The notes under the pieces are model-generated. The model was not told where the DNA came from. It made no database searches and saw only the letters and a program-made list of their open reading frames with translations. A stretch of DNA of 64,000 bases from Strigops habroptila (taxonomy: Eukaryota > Chordata > Aves > Psittaciformes > Psittacidae): contig NC_044289.2 in the NCBI RefSeq assembly GCF_004027225.2, forward strand, positions 1,798,001-1,862,000. The letters run 5' to 3'. Below are positions 22,941 through 34,049 of the stretch, one piece after another. Every line of letters starts with the position of its first letter. The stretch's first letter is position 1. A program made the translations under genes and the position numbers.

Positions 22941-25496
22941 CTCAGCAAGAAATACTTTATTTTTTTTTCTTTTCCAGTACAAACACTTTTTCAGCTTTAA
23001 AAATCTGAACAAATGTACAAGGTTTTAAACACAATAAAACACAGCCTTTTCCCAGCATCACTTAGCAACTGCCTCAGGGAGCTGCCTGTGCAAGGACAGC
23101 CCCATGGGCACCATCTCCTTCCCTCTCTGCAAGCAAAACCACAATAAAAATGCCCTATTTTGCACAAAGTTCCTTCACTTTTTAAACATGAATAGCTGAG
23201 AACTGAAATACAAACTGTCCATAGCTTCAAGTGACTCGTCAGGTATAGTCCAAATGTAGCACCATTTTCCGGAAGGTCAGACTTCTTCCTTGTCCTGGTT
23301 TTGTTATGGCCAAGTCCTGGCCCCCTCTGTGCTGGAGGCAGCCGTTGCTGTCCCAGGCCTGGGAATGGGGAGCCTGGCCCTTGGCTTTCTCTTTGGTTGT
23401 TCTTTGCAGTCTGTTTTCTCCCTGTTGTGAGGATGGGGATGGGGCTTGGGCACGATGCTCCGGTGGGATGAGGGCTGGCTTGAGACTCCTTCCTTGGACT
23501 GCAGAAAAAGCCATAGGTTTTGTTGTCCAAGAGCAGGTTTTGCAGGATGCCCAAAGGCAGCTGGAGGTCGCCCCTCGGCTGGAGAAGTGCCTCAGTAGCT
23601 GCAGCACAGCTCCAAATCAGCAAAGCCCAGAGCAGCAAGAGTGGATTCTGGTGCTCGGAGCACAGGGCAGCCTGTGAGCTGGTGGGGATAGGTGAGTGGT
23701 GGGAGACCCGGGTCCCCTCTCCCTCTTACACAGCCGATGGACCATGATCCTCTGGCAGGGGAAAGAGCTTCTGCCACATCAGGGTAACACGATGTGGCCC
23801 CAGTGATCCCTGCTGTCCTCTCTAGCCTGGAAGCATCTGTTTTAGGGAGCTCATCCAGTTTCCATGGAGGAGAAAAGGCACCCAGATACACCTCTGCAGG
23901 GAGCCGCTGCTGCTTTTTGCTGGTCAAAGCACAGAGCTGCTCCTTTACGGGGTGGGAGAGCAGGGACAGCCTGGTGAGGGTGATGGGCACTGGGTGGAAG
24001 CTGAAAGCAAGCTGGCCTGGAAGGGTCCATGAGCTGCAGTGCTGAGCTGGTAGAAAACATGTTCCTCTGCTATAAAGTGCCAGATGGAGGCTCTTTAATC
24101 TCTTCTTCATCCTTTCTGGTAGTGAAGTCTGTGTTGGCTGAGCAGCAGAGGACATCCACACTGGGCTCCCTGGGAGAGGTGGCTTTTGTGAGCCACAGCT
24201 GCTCAGTCCAGCCTCCTGCTCCATAGGGCAAGGCTGGAGTTGCTCAGAACACATACAGTGTTTTCCAGCCTGCCTGCTGGTGGGAAAACAGCCAAGCTGG
24301 CTGTGTAAATCACTCCGGTTCTTCATTCCCAGGCTGAGCTGAGGTCCCAAGAGGTCATCTCAAAGGTACCCTGCTCCACATTGGTGCGGGTCCCCAGGGC
24401 TGCTGGCACCCCAGTGAGCTCAGAGGAACATGAGGAGGATGCAGTCTCCTGCTCTGCACAGGGAGAGCCTCACACTCACCCCCTGGAGTCGCTGCAGCTC
24501 TCCTGCCCCGGCATGAGATGAGGAAAACCATGTTCACAGTTTCAGCGATAAAACAGGAGAGAACCAGAGCTGGAGGACAGGACTGCTCCATGCCCAGCTC
24601 CTGCAGAGGCCTATGGACACACGTCTCTTGGAGGAAGACACAGGGTTTCCATAACCCTTCGTATCAGCCCCAGGTGTAACCAGCGATCACAGCACAGTGG
24701 GATTGAGGGACACAGATATCCTGAGGGACAGGTTTTAGCTGCTCAGTTGGTTCTTCAAAATACAGCAAGGGACATGGGGACAGCAAGAGACAACTGCAAT
24801 CAGATGAGCACCATAGCAGGTGACTGTTCAGAAATATACATACACACACCATACATCTATATATGCATGTGTGTGTTTTCCTAATGCATATCCTCACGTG
24901 CTCCATAAGGAGAACGCACAGTGTAAATGGATTTACCGTACACAAGCAGGGCTGTTGTCTCAAAGGGGGGAAGGCAGCTCCTAGGGGATGTGTGGACGCA
25001 TTTGTTCTTTGAGATCCACAATTCCTGCAGTGATTTTTGTTCCCTGTAAGGAGCCCTGGCTCTGCTCAGTCCCTTCGTTAAGATGCAGGTGGTCTTCAGG
25101 TCAGAGAACCTCTATTCCTCAGCTGATAACTACAGGGGTTTAGTCTTCAAGAAGTGAGAAATCCACAAAAATAAAATAAACCCCCCAATGTTTCTGCTTC
25201 CAGCTTCCTCCTGAATTGTCCTTCTGGGACCATCAGCCCAGGAGCCAAAGCAATGCCGCAGCTGGAGCAGTGATGCTGCTGCGCCAGGGCTGGTGGGTAC
25301 CGATGGCCACGTTATGGAGGAGTGGGGCAGACAGGATTAAAAATAAAAATAAAGGGGTTGTAGCAGCTTTTAATTTATCTTTTCATTAAAAAAAAAAATA
25401 TCCCAAGAACTGTTGTCACATTGGAGCAAGTCTGTGTGGTGGAAGTTAATCCCGTCCTTCACAGGGAGGAGAAGGAGGAAGCACATGGCAAGATGG
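22940..25496 (-). other. EMILIN3: Probable EMILIN3 3' UTR
   Basis: Downstream of the EMILIN3 stop there is no coding sequence. The best minus-strand poly(A) signal is AATAAA (complement of 22957-22962), followed by a GT-rich stretch and giving a 3' UTR of about 2.55 kb. A weaker ATTAAA lies near 25368-25374, only about 125 bp past the stop, and could make a short isoform. A CA/TG-rich inverted tract lies at 24834-24876. Confidence 0.5.
24834..24876. repeat. CA/TG imperfect inverted microsatellite
   Basis: An ACACAC tract and a GTGTGT tract are separated by a TATA-rich spacer, able to fold into a hairpin. It lies within the inferred EMILIN3 3' UTR. Confidence 0.75.
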
Positions 25497-27391
25497 CTAA
25501 TGCTCCTTCCCCTGCGCTTGCTCTTCCAAGTGGCCAACCTGCTCGGCCAGCTCGGAGACCTTGGCTTGGCAGTCCAGCAGGTTGTCCTTCAGTCCTGTTA
25601 TTTCCTGAGAGTGGGCAGCCAGGGTCCCGTTCATGTGGTCCATGTAGTCCCACAGGCTGCCCGTGTGTTTCTCCAGTTCATCCCTGACGCCATCCAGGCT
25701 TCCCGTGATGGCACCCAGCCTGCCACAGACACTCTCCACCCGGGCCACCCGGTCATCAAAGTGAGCAATCTCCTTCTGCAGGTCATGGGCCACGTTCTTG
25801 CAGGAGCTCAGGTCACTGATGATCCTGGCTTTGAGTCGCTCCAAGTCTCCCTTGAGGTTCAGGACACGCCGGTTGCTGAAGAACAGCTGGGAGCCTTGGT
25901 CGTTGACTTTCTCCTGGATGGAGTGGACCTCATCCTCAATCTTCCGCTCATGCTCATCCAGTGAGGAGTTAACGTGTGCCACGGTGTCCGAGTACTGGGA
26001 GACGGAGTCCTTGAGCCCCGTCAGAGACTTGCTCACAGTGTTCAGGTTGATCTTTAGCAAAGTGATCTCCCCTTGCAAAGCCCCCGATGCTTCCTCCTCG
26101 ATCCGCCGCTGGATCTCCAGGATGGTGGCGTTCAGCTTGCGCAGGAGGTCGTAATTGCTGTCCATGCGCAGGAGCAGGTCCTGGTTCTTGTTCTGGCAGT
26201 CTTCGATCTCTGTGCGGAAGGTCTCCACGTCTTTGGAGGCGGAGCTGCAGCCCAGGGAACAAGTGCTCTCCAGCGTGATGAGGCGATTCTGCAACACCTC
26301 CAGTGCCTCGTCTGTCCGTTTCCTCATGCTGGCAAGCTCCCCCTCCAGCACGGGCACCACCGCGCCGTCCATTCCGATGGGAGAGCTCACATTGTTCAGC
26401 TCCCCCATGACGGTCATGAACCTGTCCTCCAGGGTCTGCATTTTGTCTTCAAAGGCAGTCCTCATGCCATCCACCTCTGCCACCACCGTGCCTCTCATGC
26501 TGTCCTCTATACCAGAACAGCAGCTCCCCGTTTCTCTCTCTGTAGCATTGAGTCTGGCTTCCAGGTCTTCAAAGCGCCCTTCAAAAAGGTTCCCTAGGGT
26601 GACAGTGGAGATTTCCCCATCCAGCCGGGAGTGCAAGTTCTTCTGGGACTCGGAGATGCTGTGGAGGCCTTTCTCAAGGATGTTCATGCGATCGGTGAGG
26701 TAGTCCAGGTTGCTGCAGCAGCTTTCCACCACTGTCAGCCCTTGGATCTGGGTCTCCAGCTGGGAGATCTCTTTCTTGATCTCTAGCTCCTTCCCGTCCA
26801 GCGTCTGCTGCAGCCGCAGGTTGGCAGCTTTCTCCTCCTCGCACTGCTGCCGCACCTCCTGGATCCGGAAATCACACGTGCTCTGGATCTTCCCCAGCTT
26901 CTTCTCGAAGCCGTCGAGCAGCTCCCCGCGCAGGTTGCTCAGCCTCGTGTCCACGTACTCCTCCAGCAGGTCGATGGAGGTGAGGGGCGAGGGCCGGGCT
27001 GACTCCAGCAGGTGCTTGATCTGCCCGTCGTGGTCCAGGACCATGCCGCGCACCTCGTGCAGCAGATCCGCCTTGGTTTTCAGCACGTCGCTCACCTCCG
27101 TCACCTTGGTCAGGATGTCCCCCACGGGAGGGAACGCGGCGATGTCGGCTTTGTCTGCCGCATCCACCAGGCCGTCGGGAATGATGCCGAAGCCCACCGT
27201 CGAGTCAGGCGTGCCGGGGCTGTTCATCAGCGAGCCGATCATCCTGGTGGTGTCCTCCTGGATGGCCAGCCGCAGGCGGTCGCCCAGCCCGCTCACCATG
27301 GTGTGCAGGCTGTCGTAGGACTGGGAAAGGCGCCTCACCTCCTCCTCCAGCCGATCCAGGCGGTCCCCGAAGAGCCCCGGCAGCTTCCTGC
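25497..27391 (-). CDS. EMILIN3: EMILIN3 exon 4: coiled-coil region and C-terminus
   Basis: A single 1,895 bp exon encodes residues 183-813, starting GRKLPGLFGDRLDRLEEEV and ending QAQGKEH before TAG (25499-25497). Heptad-like Leu/Ile/Val spacing runs through most of it. Paired cysteines (ESCCSNL, GSCCSGI) and a CSLGCS cluster fit inter-chain disulfides, and NVSS, NATE and NATI are sequons. No gC1q or collagen repeats occur. The long plus-strand open frames here are antisense shadows. Confidence 0.95.
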
Positions 27392-30300
27392 CTGCACGGG
27401 GAAAGAAACAGAGAGACAGTCAGGGCTGGTGTTCCTTTAATTTCCCTCCTTGGCTACCTTCTAGACGAGAGTCCTTTCCCCTACTAACATTAGCTCCTGC
27501 GTCCCTCTTATTGCCATGCCAGCGAGCTATCAGCCCACCCTTCCTCCTTTCCTCTACATCTCTTCTTAAGCTGATCAGGAAACCCTCTTTCTTCTGGGGA
27601 TCAAGTCCTCTGTTCAACAGCAGGTGATGAGAGCAGCCTGGGGGAGCTTTGTCTGGAGACACACTCTATTGACCCCAAAATGAATGGAAAATGCTTGAAA
27701 GCAATGAGGGAAATTTTGCAGTGGCACATTTTGAAACAAACTACATTTAAAAAGCAAGTGATCCTCAAAGCAATCAGTGTCAGGTCTCGGATCACAAAGC
27801 ACATCATCCGCTGATGGTTTGCCAAATCCATGCCCTGTGCTGGAACAGAACAGAAAGAACCAGGAGGTGTGACAGCATGCAGTGATGCGGTAACCTGGGG
27901 ATGTGAAGAAGGAGCGAGATCTCACCATACTGATTCTTCTTTGGTCCTGGAAACAGGTCAGGGTGGCTTTTGGGATAGGGCGGAAGCCTGGGGATTGGAA
28001 ACATCTTTTGCCCGGGAGGCACTCTGGGGCTGGGCTGCTGGGGCAGGAGGCCGGGTTGGTCAGTGGGGCTGTCGTGGCACCCTTCTCCCATGAAGCCGGG
28101 GCAGCACCTCCAGGCCAGCTCAGTCACTGTCTTGTATCCAATCTTGTATTTGGGCCTGAAGAAGGTGCGGTACCTTTCCAGGAGAGGGGAGGAAGAGAGA
28201 AGACAGTTTAGAGAAGCAACCTCAATGTCAAGCATTGAGAAGAGCGGGGCCACGGGTCCTGTTGGGCACATGGGAAAGCCTGGCTGAGACCCGTGTCCTG
28301 CACTTGCAGACCATGACCCACCTCCTCCAAGAGCTCTTGCTGCACCATAGGTCAGTGTAGCAGTACAGTGCCCGGCCAGGGACACAGCTCATCACACCAG
28401 CACTCCAAAATCTGTGCCCACCCTCTCCAGGACTGGACCTGGAGGTCTGACAGCACATGGTGAGAGAACAGCCCTCCCCAAAAAGTTGGCAACACAACTA
28501 GACAAGCCTGAGAACCAGCCTGGGGTGAGGAGGGACTGTCTGAGCAGAGCCATTGGTTCTGAAGCTGTGGTTTCTGGTGAGGTTTCTTGGTTGGAATTGT
28601 TTTTAACCTGAGACTCCCGTTGTTAGTTTAGAAAAGCACAAGTGTATTTGTTGCTTTGGTCTCTGGCCCAATATAGATGACCACTGTGATAGATGACACA
28701 CAGTTTGGCACCTTTTGGCCCAGGAGAGCACAAGATCATAGAACCCCAGACTGATTTGGGTTGGAAGGGACCTTAAAGCTCATCCAGTTCCAACCCCTGC
28801 CACGGGCAGGGACACCTTCCACTAGAGCAGGTTGCTCCAAGCCCCTGTGTCCAACCTGGCCTTGAACACTGCCAGGGATGGGGCAGCCACAGCTTCTCTG
28901 GGCACCCTGTGCCAGCGCCTCAGCACCCTCACAGGGAAGAGCTTCTGCCTCAGAGCTCATCTCAATCTCCCCTCTGGCAGGTTAAAGCCATTCCCCTTGG
29001 CCTGTCCCTACAGGCCCTTGTCCAAAGCCCCTCTCCAGGTTTCCTGGAGCCCCTTTAGGCCCTGGAGCTGCTCTAAGGTCTCCCCTTCAGGAGCCTTCTC
29101 TTCTCCAGGCTGCCCCAGCCCAGCTCTCTCAGCCTGGCTCCAGAGCAGAGCTGCTCCAGCCCCCGCAGCAGCTCCGGGGCCTCCTCTGGCCTCGCTCCAG
29201 CAGCTCCACGTCCCTCTTGTGCTGCTGCCCCAGAGCTGGATCAGGACTGCAGGGGGGGGGTCTCCCCAGAGCACAGCAGAGGGGCAGGATCCCCTCCCTG
29301 ACCTGCTGCTCACGCTCTGGGGGTGCAGCCCAGCACACGGGGGGTTCTGGGCTCAAGCGCACACTGAAGCCAGGTCATGGGGAGCTTCTCCTCACCCAAC
29401 ACCCCCAAGTCCTTCCCCTCAGGTCTGTAATGAAATGAATCATTAGCTGATGGCCCAAGTCTGTGGAAGAAACGTTTTCCTCTCATGTATGATGCAGCAT
29501 CTGAGGCTCTGCAGAAAACTCAGCTGTGGGTCCAGAAAACACCCTGTTTTCACCCCAGTTTTGTTTGAAGGGCTGGAGGGGCTGAGGAGCAGACACTGCG
29601 GAGATGGGAGCTGCTTTGGGGATCTCCTTCACGGGTACCAGCAAGTGCAGAATGTCCTCAAGTCCCCAGATGCTGCTAAAACACTTGTGATGGGATGAAG
29701 GGACTTTCAAAGCTCATCTAGTCCAGCACCCTGCAATGAGCATCTTCAACTAGATCATGTTGCCCAGAACCACATCCAGCCTGGCCTGGAATGTCTCCAG
29801 GGACGCATCCCACCAGCTTCCCATGACTTCCTGATTTATTTCTGATCAGAGATAGGCTCCCTCTCCCTCCTGACAGATCCCATCTTGCTTTCTCTCGGCA
29901 CCTCTGCCCTGCATTAACTGCCTCAAACAGGAAAAGCCCTTCAGCCCCTTTCACTGTGCTCTGCAGAGTGGGGTTGATGGTCGGACGGGTGGCATGGGGC
30001 CTCGGGAGCCCAGCCAGAGCTGTGGCCTGGTGGGAAGGGAGCTGTGGGCCAGGGTCCCCCATACTCACAGGACTTTCCCCGGGCACTTGGGTCCCCAGCT
30101 GCACTTGTGGTACTCAGCCTTGACGTAGCTCTCGGCCCCGTCCTGCAGCGCGCACGTCACATTGCGCTGCACCACGTAGGCACAGTAGCTCCTGTAGGGA
30201 AGCACAGTGAGACATTGTCACCCTGGCACCCAGCAGCACCGGCTGTGCAACCCGTCCCAGGCAGCTCTGCATGACCCTGATGGCGAGGTCTCACCAGGGG

Positions 30301-33300
30301 CCAGACCTGGAGGGACCCGCCAGCCCAGCCCACCCCACACACTGGGGACAGGGACAGCAGAGGGGTCTGGGAGTGCGGGGAGTGGGGATGGAGCAGTGCC
30401 CCCAGTGCCCAGCCTGCTGCTGGGTGCCTGGGCTGGGTTATGAACTGGGTCCTGCTTCTGGTGTCCAGCACCCAGCTCCGAGCCTCCATGAGAGCCATCA
30501 CTGCCCAGCCCCACCAGCCACCCTGGTGCCACCCCCAGCAGCGCAGATGAGCTTCTTCCTCAGCCCATGTGGGTCCAGGCACCTCTCCTCTGGGTTAAGG
30601 GGTGCAGCTATGTTGGTGTTGGAAGCAGGATGAGCACCCTCACCTCTGAGGTGCTGCCGTGTATGGGAGGCTGGGTGCTGAGGGCAGTTGCTGCTCTCAC
30701 AGTCACGGCCACGTTGCTACCAGTGCACGGGTCACCCAGAGCCTCAGAGCTGGGCTGTGCTGGGCACATCATGGCCCGGGTGGCCAGACAGGCAGGGAAG
30801 ACAAGCAGAAACCCCCCTGCAGCAGCAGTTATGGGAACAGCATGCCAGAAACAGCTCCAGCAGCATCTGGCAGGGGTGATCTGTCCTTCTGGAGTGCTGC
30901 CAGTGGCAGCACGAGCCCTAAAGCCTTTGGACCTTGCTGTGGGTACTGTCACACTGGTCCAAGTGTGATGCTAGAGTGAGCAGAGGAAGAGGAGGTGCTG
31001 CCCGGCTGCTCTGCGGGGCTGCAGCATCACAGCTCCCTCCACCAGGGAGGCAGGAACAAGCCAGGTCCCAAGTGGGATGGAGGCTGGAAACTTCCTCAGA
31101 TCCCTTGGATGGATGGTACATGGAGCAGAGTCTCTTCCCTCTTGCCATGGTGCCTGCAGCCACAGGTACCAGCCAGCTCCAGGCACATTGACCTCTCCAA
31201 AGCCGAGCAGCAAACCCAGGCATGAGGATGAGGTGCCCGGGAGGAATGCTGCGTGGGAAGGATGCAGGAGCGCTGGTGGGACAGATGGAGACCAAGGCTG
31301 CTCCAGCTGAAGGCAGGGCTGCTGCAGGAGCAGATGGACTTGGCCCACAGCGGCAGAGACAGCAGGGATGTGAGGTGAGGCAGGGATTAAGGACACAGAG
31401 ATGTGGCAGACGGCAGAGCGGGAGAAGAGGAGGGTACAGGCACACAGAGCAGAGCTGAGGCAGGAGCAGATGGGCAGCGCGAGGTGCTCAGTGAGGCGGG
31501 AGGACCCGGCTCTCCCCGGGGTCACTGCGGCTCGGCTGGGAAGCAGCTGGAGCTCCCTGGCATCACCATGGCATGGCCTGAGAGCAGCCTCGGGACTGCC
31601 CAGAGAAAGGAGCTGCAGGGCCTCAGCCCAGCTCTCACGGGCTTGGCAGGACGATGGTGCCAGTGGCACTGAGACACCTCTGCCAGGGAGAGACGAGCGC
31701 AGGGACCAGGACAGTCACCACAGAGCAGAGCACCCTGGGGAGAAGGACTGAGCTGCCTCCTGTTTGGGGGAGTGAGTGTGCATGTGTGTGTGCACAGGGC
31801 TGTGCACAAGTGCGTATGTGCACACGGGGGGCAGGTGTGCACAGCCCTCCCACTGTCACAATCCAGGAACAGAGCAGCAGGGCTCTGGCTCATCTTGAGC
31901 GGGTAAAGATAGGTGAAGGAGAGCCAAGCAATGATGGCAAACATATGAACACAAAGTACAGCCCCTGCCCATGTCAAGACCCAGCATAAGCCCCCCAGCG
32001 CCACTGATCAGGCTCCTCTGCCTCCAACAGCCCATGGGGCAGGAGCTCCCTCCATGAAGCAGCAAGGTGTGAGCAGGCTTATCCTCCTTCCAACACCCCG
32101 GCTCTCCCTGCTCCCTCCCAGCAGGGACCCCCAATCCCACCCCCCCAGTGCATCTCCCTGCTACCCCTGGGAGCAGCACCAGCACCTCTATCCCAGCCCC
32201 TTGCCGCGGGCTGCCTTTGCTGCCCTGGGATGGGCACTCCTGGCATTCCCAGCCTGCCCAGATGCAAGGGAGAGGCGGCCAGGCTCGGAGCGTGTGCAGG
32301 GATCCGTGCTGCTCCCTGCACTTCCAAAAGTGAGTCATTTATCTGAGCACTGGGCCACAGAGAGCACAGGCCATCCACTTTTCTTAGCTGGAGGGAAGGG
32401 AGATCATGTGCATGTGGAAACTTAGAATCACTGTCTACCCAGAAATCCAGGACCTGCTTGCAAACTGCAAACCCCTTCTGCAAGGGGTAGCCAACATGGG
32501 CAGATCTACTGGCCACTGCTAATGAACACTGCCTACCTGTGGCTACTTGGGGAGGGTGGTTCTGGCTCACTCTCCTCCTCAGAACCCCCTTTCCCTCTCA
32601 CCCACCTGAGCTGCAGTTTTATAGCTCCAGCCCGATGCTTTAGGAGTGAGCAGCTGGAAAATGTTACAGGGTTTAGAAAGCTCCTACTGGCACTGCCAGT
32701 ATTGTTCGTCTCGAATGTTACTTTATTCATTTCAGCTTGTTCATAACACCACATCCTCCTCTTCCCAAAGCAGCCACAGAAAGGGTTCTAGCGAACAAGG
32801 GGGGAGGGAAGCGACCCCCCCTCTACTAACAGCCTTTTTGCAATTGAATGGAAAAAGTCTATAGTGCGTGTATAAAGCCCACATTCCTCATCTGCTGAGC
32901 TTTCCAGGTTACTTGAAAACCTATTTAAACTCCACTGAGTCTGTGCTTTACAAGCAAATGAGCAAATTCCCTCCAAACCAATCCGTGTTTCCATGCGGAG
33001 GTCTGTGCACCGCCACCCCCCCGCGCATCCCCTCCATGCCCATGTCCTGCAGAACAGGTACATGCACCTACCCCGTTAACACACACGGGCACCCCGGTGC
33101 CCCCCGCAGCCCTGCCCCACGCGGGACCGCAGCACACCCGACGCCCCCCGCACACAGTCCGCCCGTCCAGCGCTGAGCCCCCCCGTCCTGCCCTGCTCGC
33201 CTGCCCCCGGCACCAGGACTGCTCCCCAGCAAGGCCTGCCCTCGTTCGAGCCCGGGGGATGCTGCCCATGGCCGGTGCCGCGGGTGCGGTACCCACCGCG

Positions 33301-33638
33301 GCTGCTGCTGCTGACCCCAGAGGCGCTGCCGGTCCCCCGTGCCCGCCGTCTGTGCCCGGTACGGGATGCCCGACGAGCCTCGCCGGTACCCAGGGCCGAT
33401 GCCGGCTCCCGGTACGCGCCGGGTCGGTTGCGCGGACGCGGACGCGCAAAGCGATCGCTTACTTGTGCTTGCCTATGGGCTTGCCGGGGCCGAGCTGCGG
33501 GCTGGAGCCGGCCGTGTAGAGGCTGTACCTGCCGCCGTAGGGCAGGGGGGCCGCGGGCGGGTAGAAGGCACCCTTGGCGTCAGCGAGGGCCAGCAGCGTC
33601 CCCAGCGAGAGGCAGAGCAGAGCCCCGCGGCGGCGCAT
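25497..33638 (-). CDS. EMILIN3: EMILIN-3, secreted EMI-domain matrix glycoprotein (4 coding exons)
   Basis: EMILINs are extracellular-matrix glycoproteins; EMILIN-3 is the member lacking the C-terminal gC1q domain. Exons in transcript order are complement(33463-33638), (30069-30191), (27926-28173) and (25497-27391), all with AG/GT borders and matching phases. The total is 2,442 bp, or 813 residues, somewhat longer than the human protein of about 766. The start ATG (33636-33638) has A at -3 and opens a signal peptide (about 1-21, with the hydrophobic core ALLCLSLGTLLALA). An EMI domain (about 59-132) follows, with paired cysteines ending in CCPGFMGEGC. Next come a Pro-rich linker (about 133-183) and a long heptad-rich coiled coil with CC pairs and several N-glycosylation sequons. 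The C-terminus stops inside coiled coil with no collagen or C1q sequence, as expected for EMILIN-3. The gene is convergent with LPIN3, as in mammals. Confidence 0.95.
27926..28173 (-). CDS. EMILIN3: EMILIN3 exon 3: second half of EMI domain and Pro-rich linker
   Basis: The acceptor follows a long pyrimidine tract (tctcctggaaag in sense). The exon encodes YRTFFRPKYKIGYKTVTELA and then WRCCPGFMGEGC, the diagnostic end of an EMI domain, followed by about 50 Pro-rich residues. The donor GTGAGA begins at 27925, in phase 1. Confidence 0.94.
28738..29440 (-). mobile_element. CR1 LINE 3' fragment (about 700 bp) in EMILIN3 intron 2
   Basis: The longest CR1 copy in the window. The plus strand starts with the reverse of the CR1 tail (atagaacccc...ggttggaagggacctt) and continues through the conserved 3' segment into Pro/Leu-rich remains of the ORF2 end (about 29040-29400). 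It is truncated at the 5' end, as is usual for CR1. Confidence 0.92.
29696..29960 (-). mobile_element. Older CR1 LINE fragment in EMILIN3 intron 2
   Basis: The tract gactttcaaagctcatctag, then a gatcatgttgcccag-type and a catccagcctggcctgg segment, are diverged CR1 3' sequence in reverse orientation. It is more decayed than the copy at 28738. Confidence 0.75.
30069..30191 (-). CDS. EMILIN3: EMILIN3 exon 2: first half of EMI domain
   Basis: The acceptor CTACAG lies at 30197-30192 and the donor GTGAGT at 30068-30063. It encodes SYCAYVVQRNVTCAL and YHKCSWGPKCPGKV, the Cys-rich EMI start with a glycosylation sequon at Asn69. It is split 2+1 at both ends, in phase with exons 1 and 3. Confidence 0.94.
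30192..33462 (-). other. EMILIN3: EMILIN3 intron 1
   Basis: A 3.3 kb intron. It holds a GT-rich imperfect microsatellite (about 31768-31850) and no exon, repeat family or RNA gene that I recognise. Its right end lies within the CpG island. Confidence 0.85.
33463..33638 (-). CDS. EMILIN3: EMILIN3 exon 1: signal peptide and N-terminal linker
   Basis: Fifty-eight codons plus two bases, from the ATG (complement of 33636-33638) to a GTAAGC donor at 33462-33461. The first 21 or so residues have basic, hydrophobic and then small-residue regions, a classical secretion signal. A Pro/Gly/Tyr-rich stretch leads into the EMI domain of exon 2. The AA|G phase joins cleanly to exon 2. Confidence 0.93.
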
Positions 33639-33723
33639 GGTCCCGGGCCCGGCGGCGGCGGCGGAGCGGGACAGGCGGGACGGGGCGGCCGCTGCGGAGG
33701 GGACCGGAGCGCCGCCCGCTGCG

Positions 33724-33774
33724 CCCTGCCCTGCCCTGCCCTGCCCTGCCCGGCCCGGCCCGGCCCTGCCCGGC
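33724..33774. repeat. CCCTG/CCCGG pentanucleotide tandem repeat in EMILIN3 5' UTR
   Basis: About ten 5 bp units: six or so of CCCTG followed by CCCGG variants. On the transcribed minus strand they read as regularly spaced GGG triplets. Confidence 0.9.
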
Positions 33775-34049
33775 GGCACACGGGGCTCCTCCGCACGACC
33801 GACCCCTTTTGTACGGCTGCGGCGGGGCGGGCCGCGCTCCTCCTCCCGCCCTCCCGCAGCCGCCGACCCCCGGCCCCGCGGGCGGGCAGACAAAGCGCAG
33901 CCCCCCCCGGAACCCTGCCGCGCAGCCCCGGGGGGGCTGCAGCACCCCCGAGCCGTGCCGGAGCTGCCCCTTCCCCCGCTCCCACCCGCACCGCCCCTGG
34001 TCCCCCCCAGCCTGCGGCCCGGCCCTGCCTCACCCCGGAGCGGAGCATG

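Larger units (their letters stand above)
33080..34030 (-). promoter_or_regulatory. EMILIN3: CpG-island promoter of EMILIN3
   Basis: Dense CpG covers exon 1 and its upstream flank. In the minus orientation a TATA-like TACAAAAGG (complement of about 33806-33813) would place initiation near 33780 and give a 5' UTR of about 150 bp. That UTR contains a pentanucleotide repeat. Confidence 0.7.

Noticed and set aside
25413-27440. Long plus-strand open frames across EMILIN3 exon 4
   Set aside because: Shadows of the coiled-coil coding strand.
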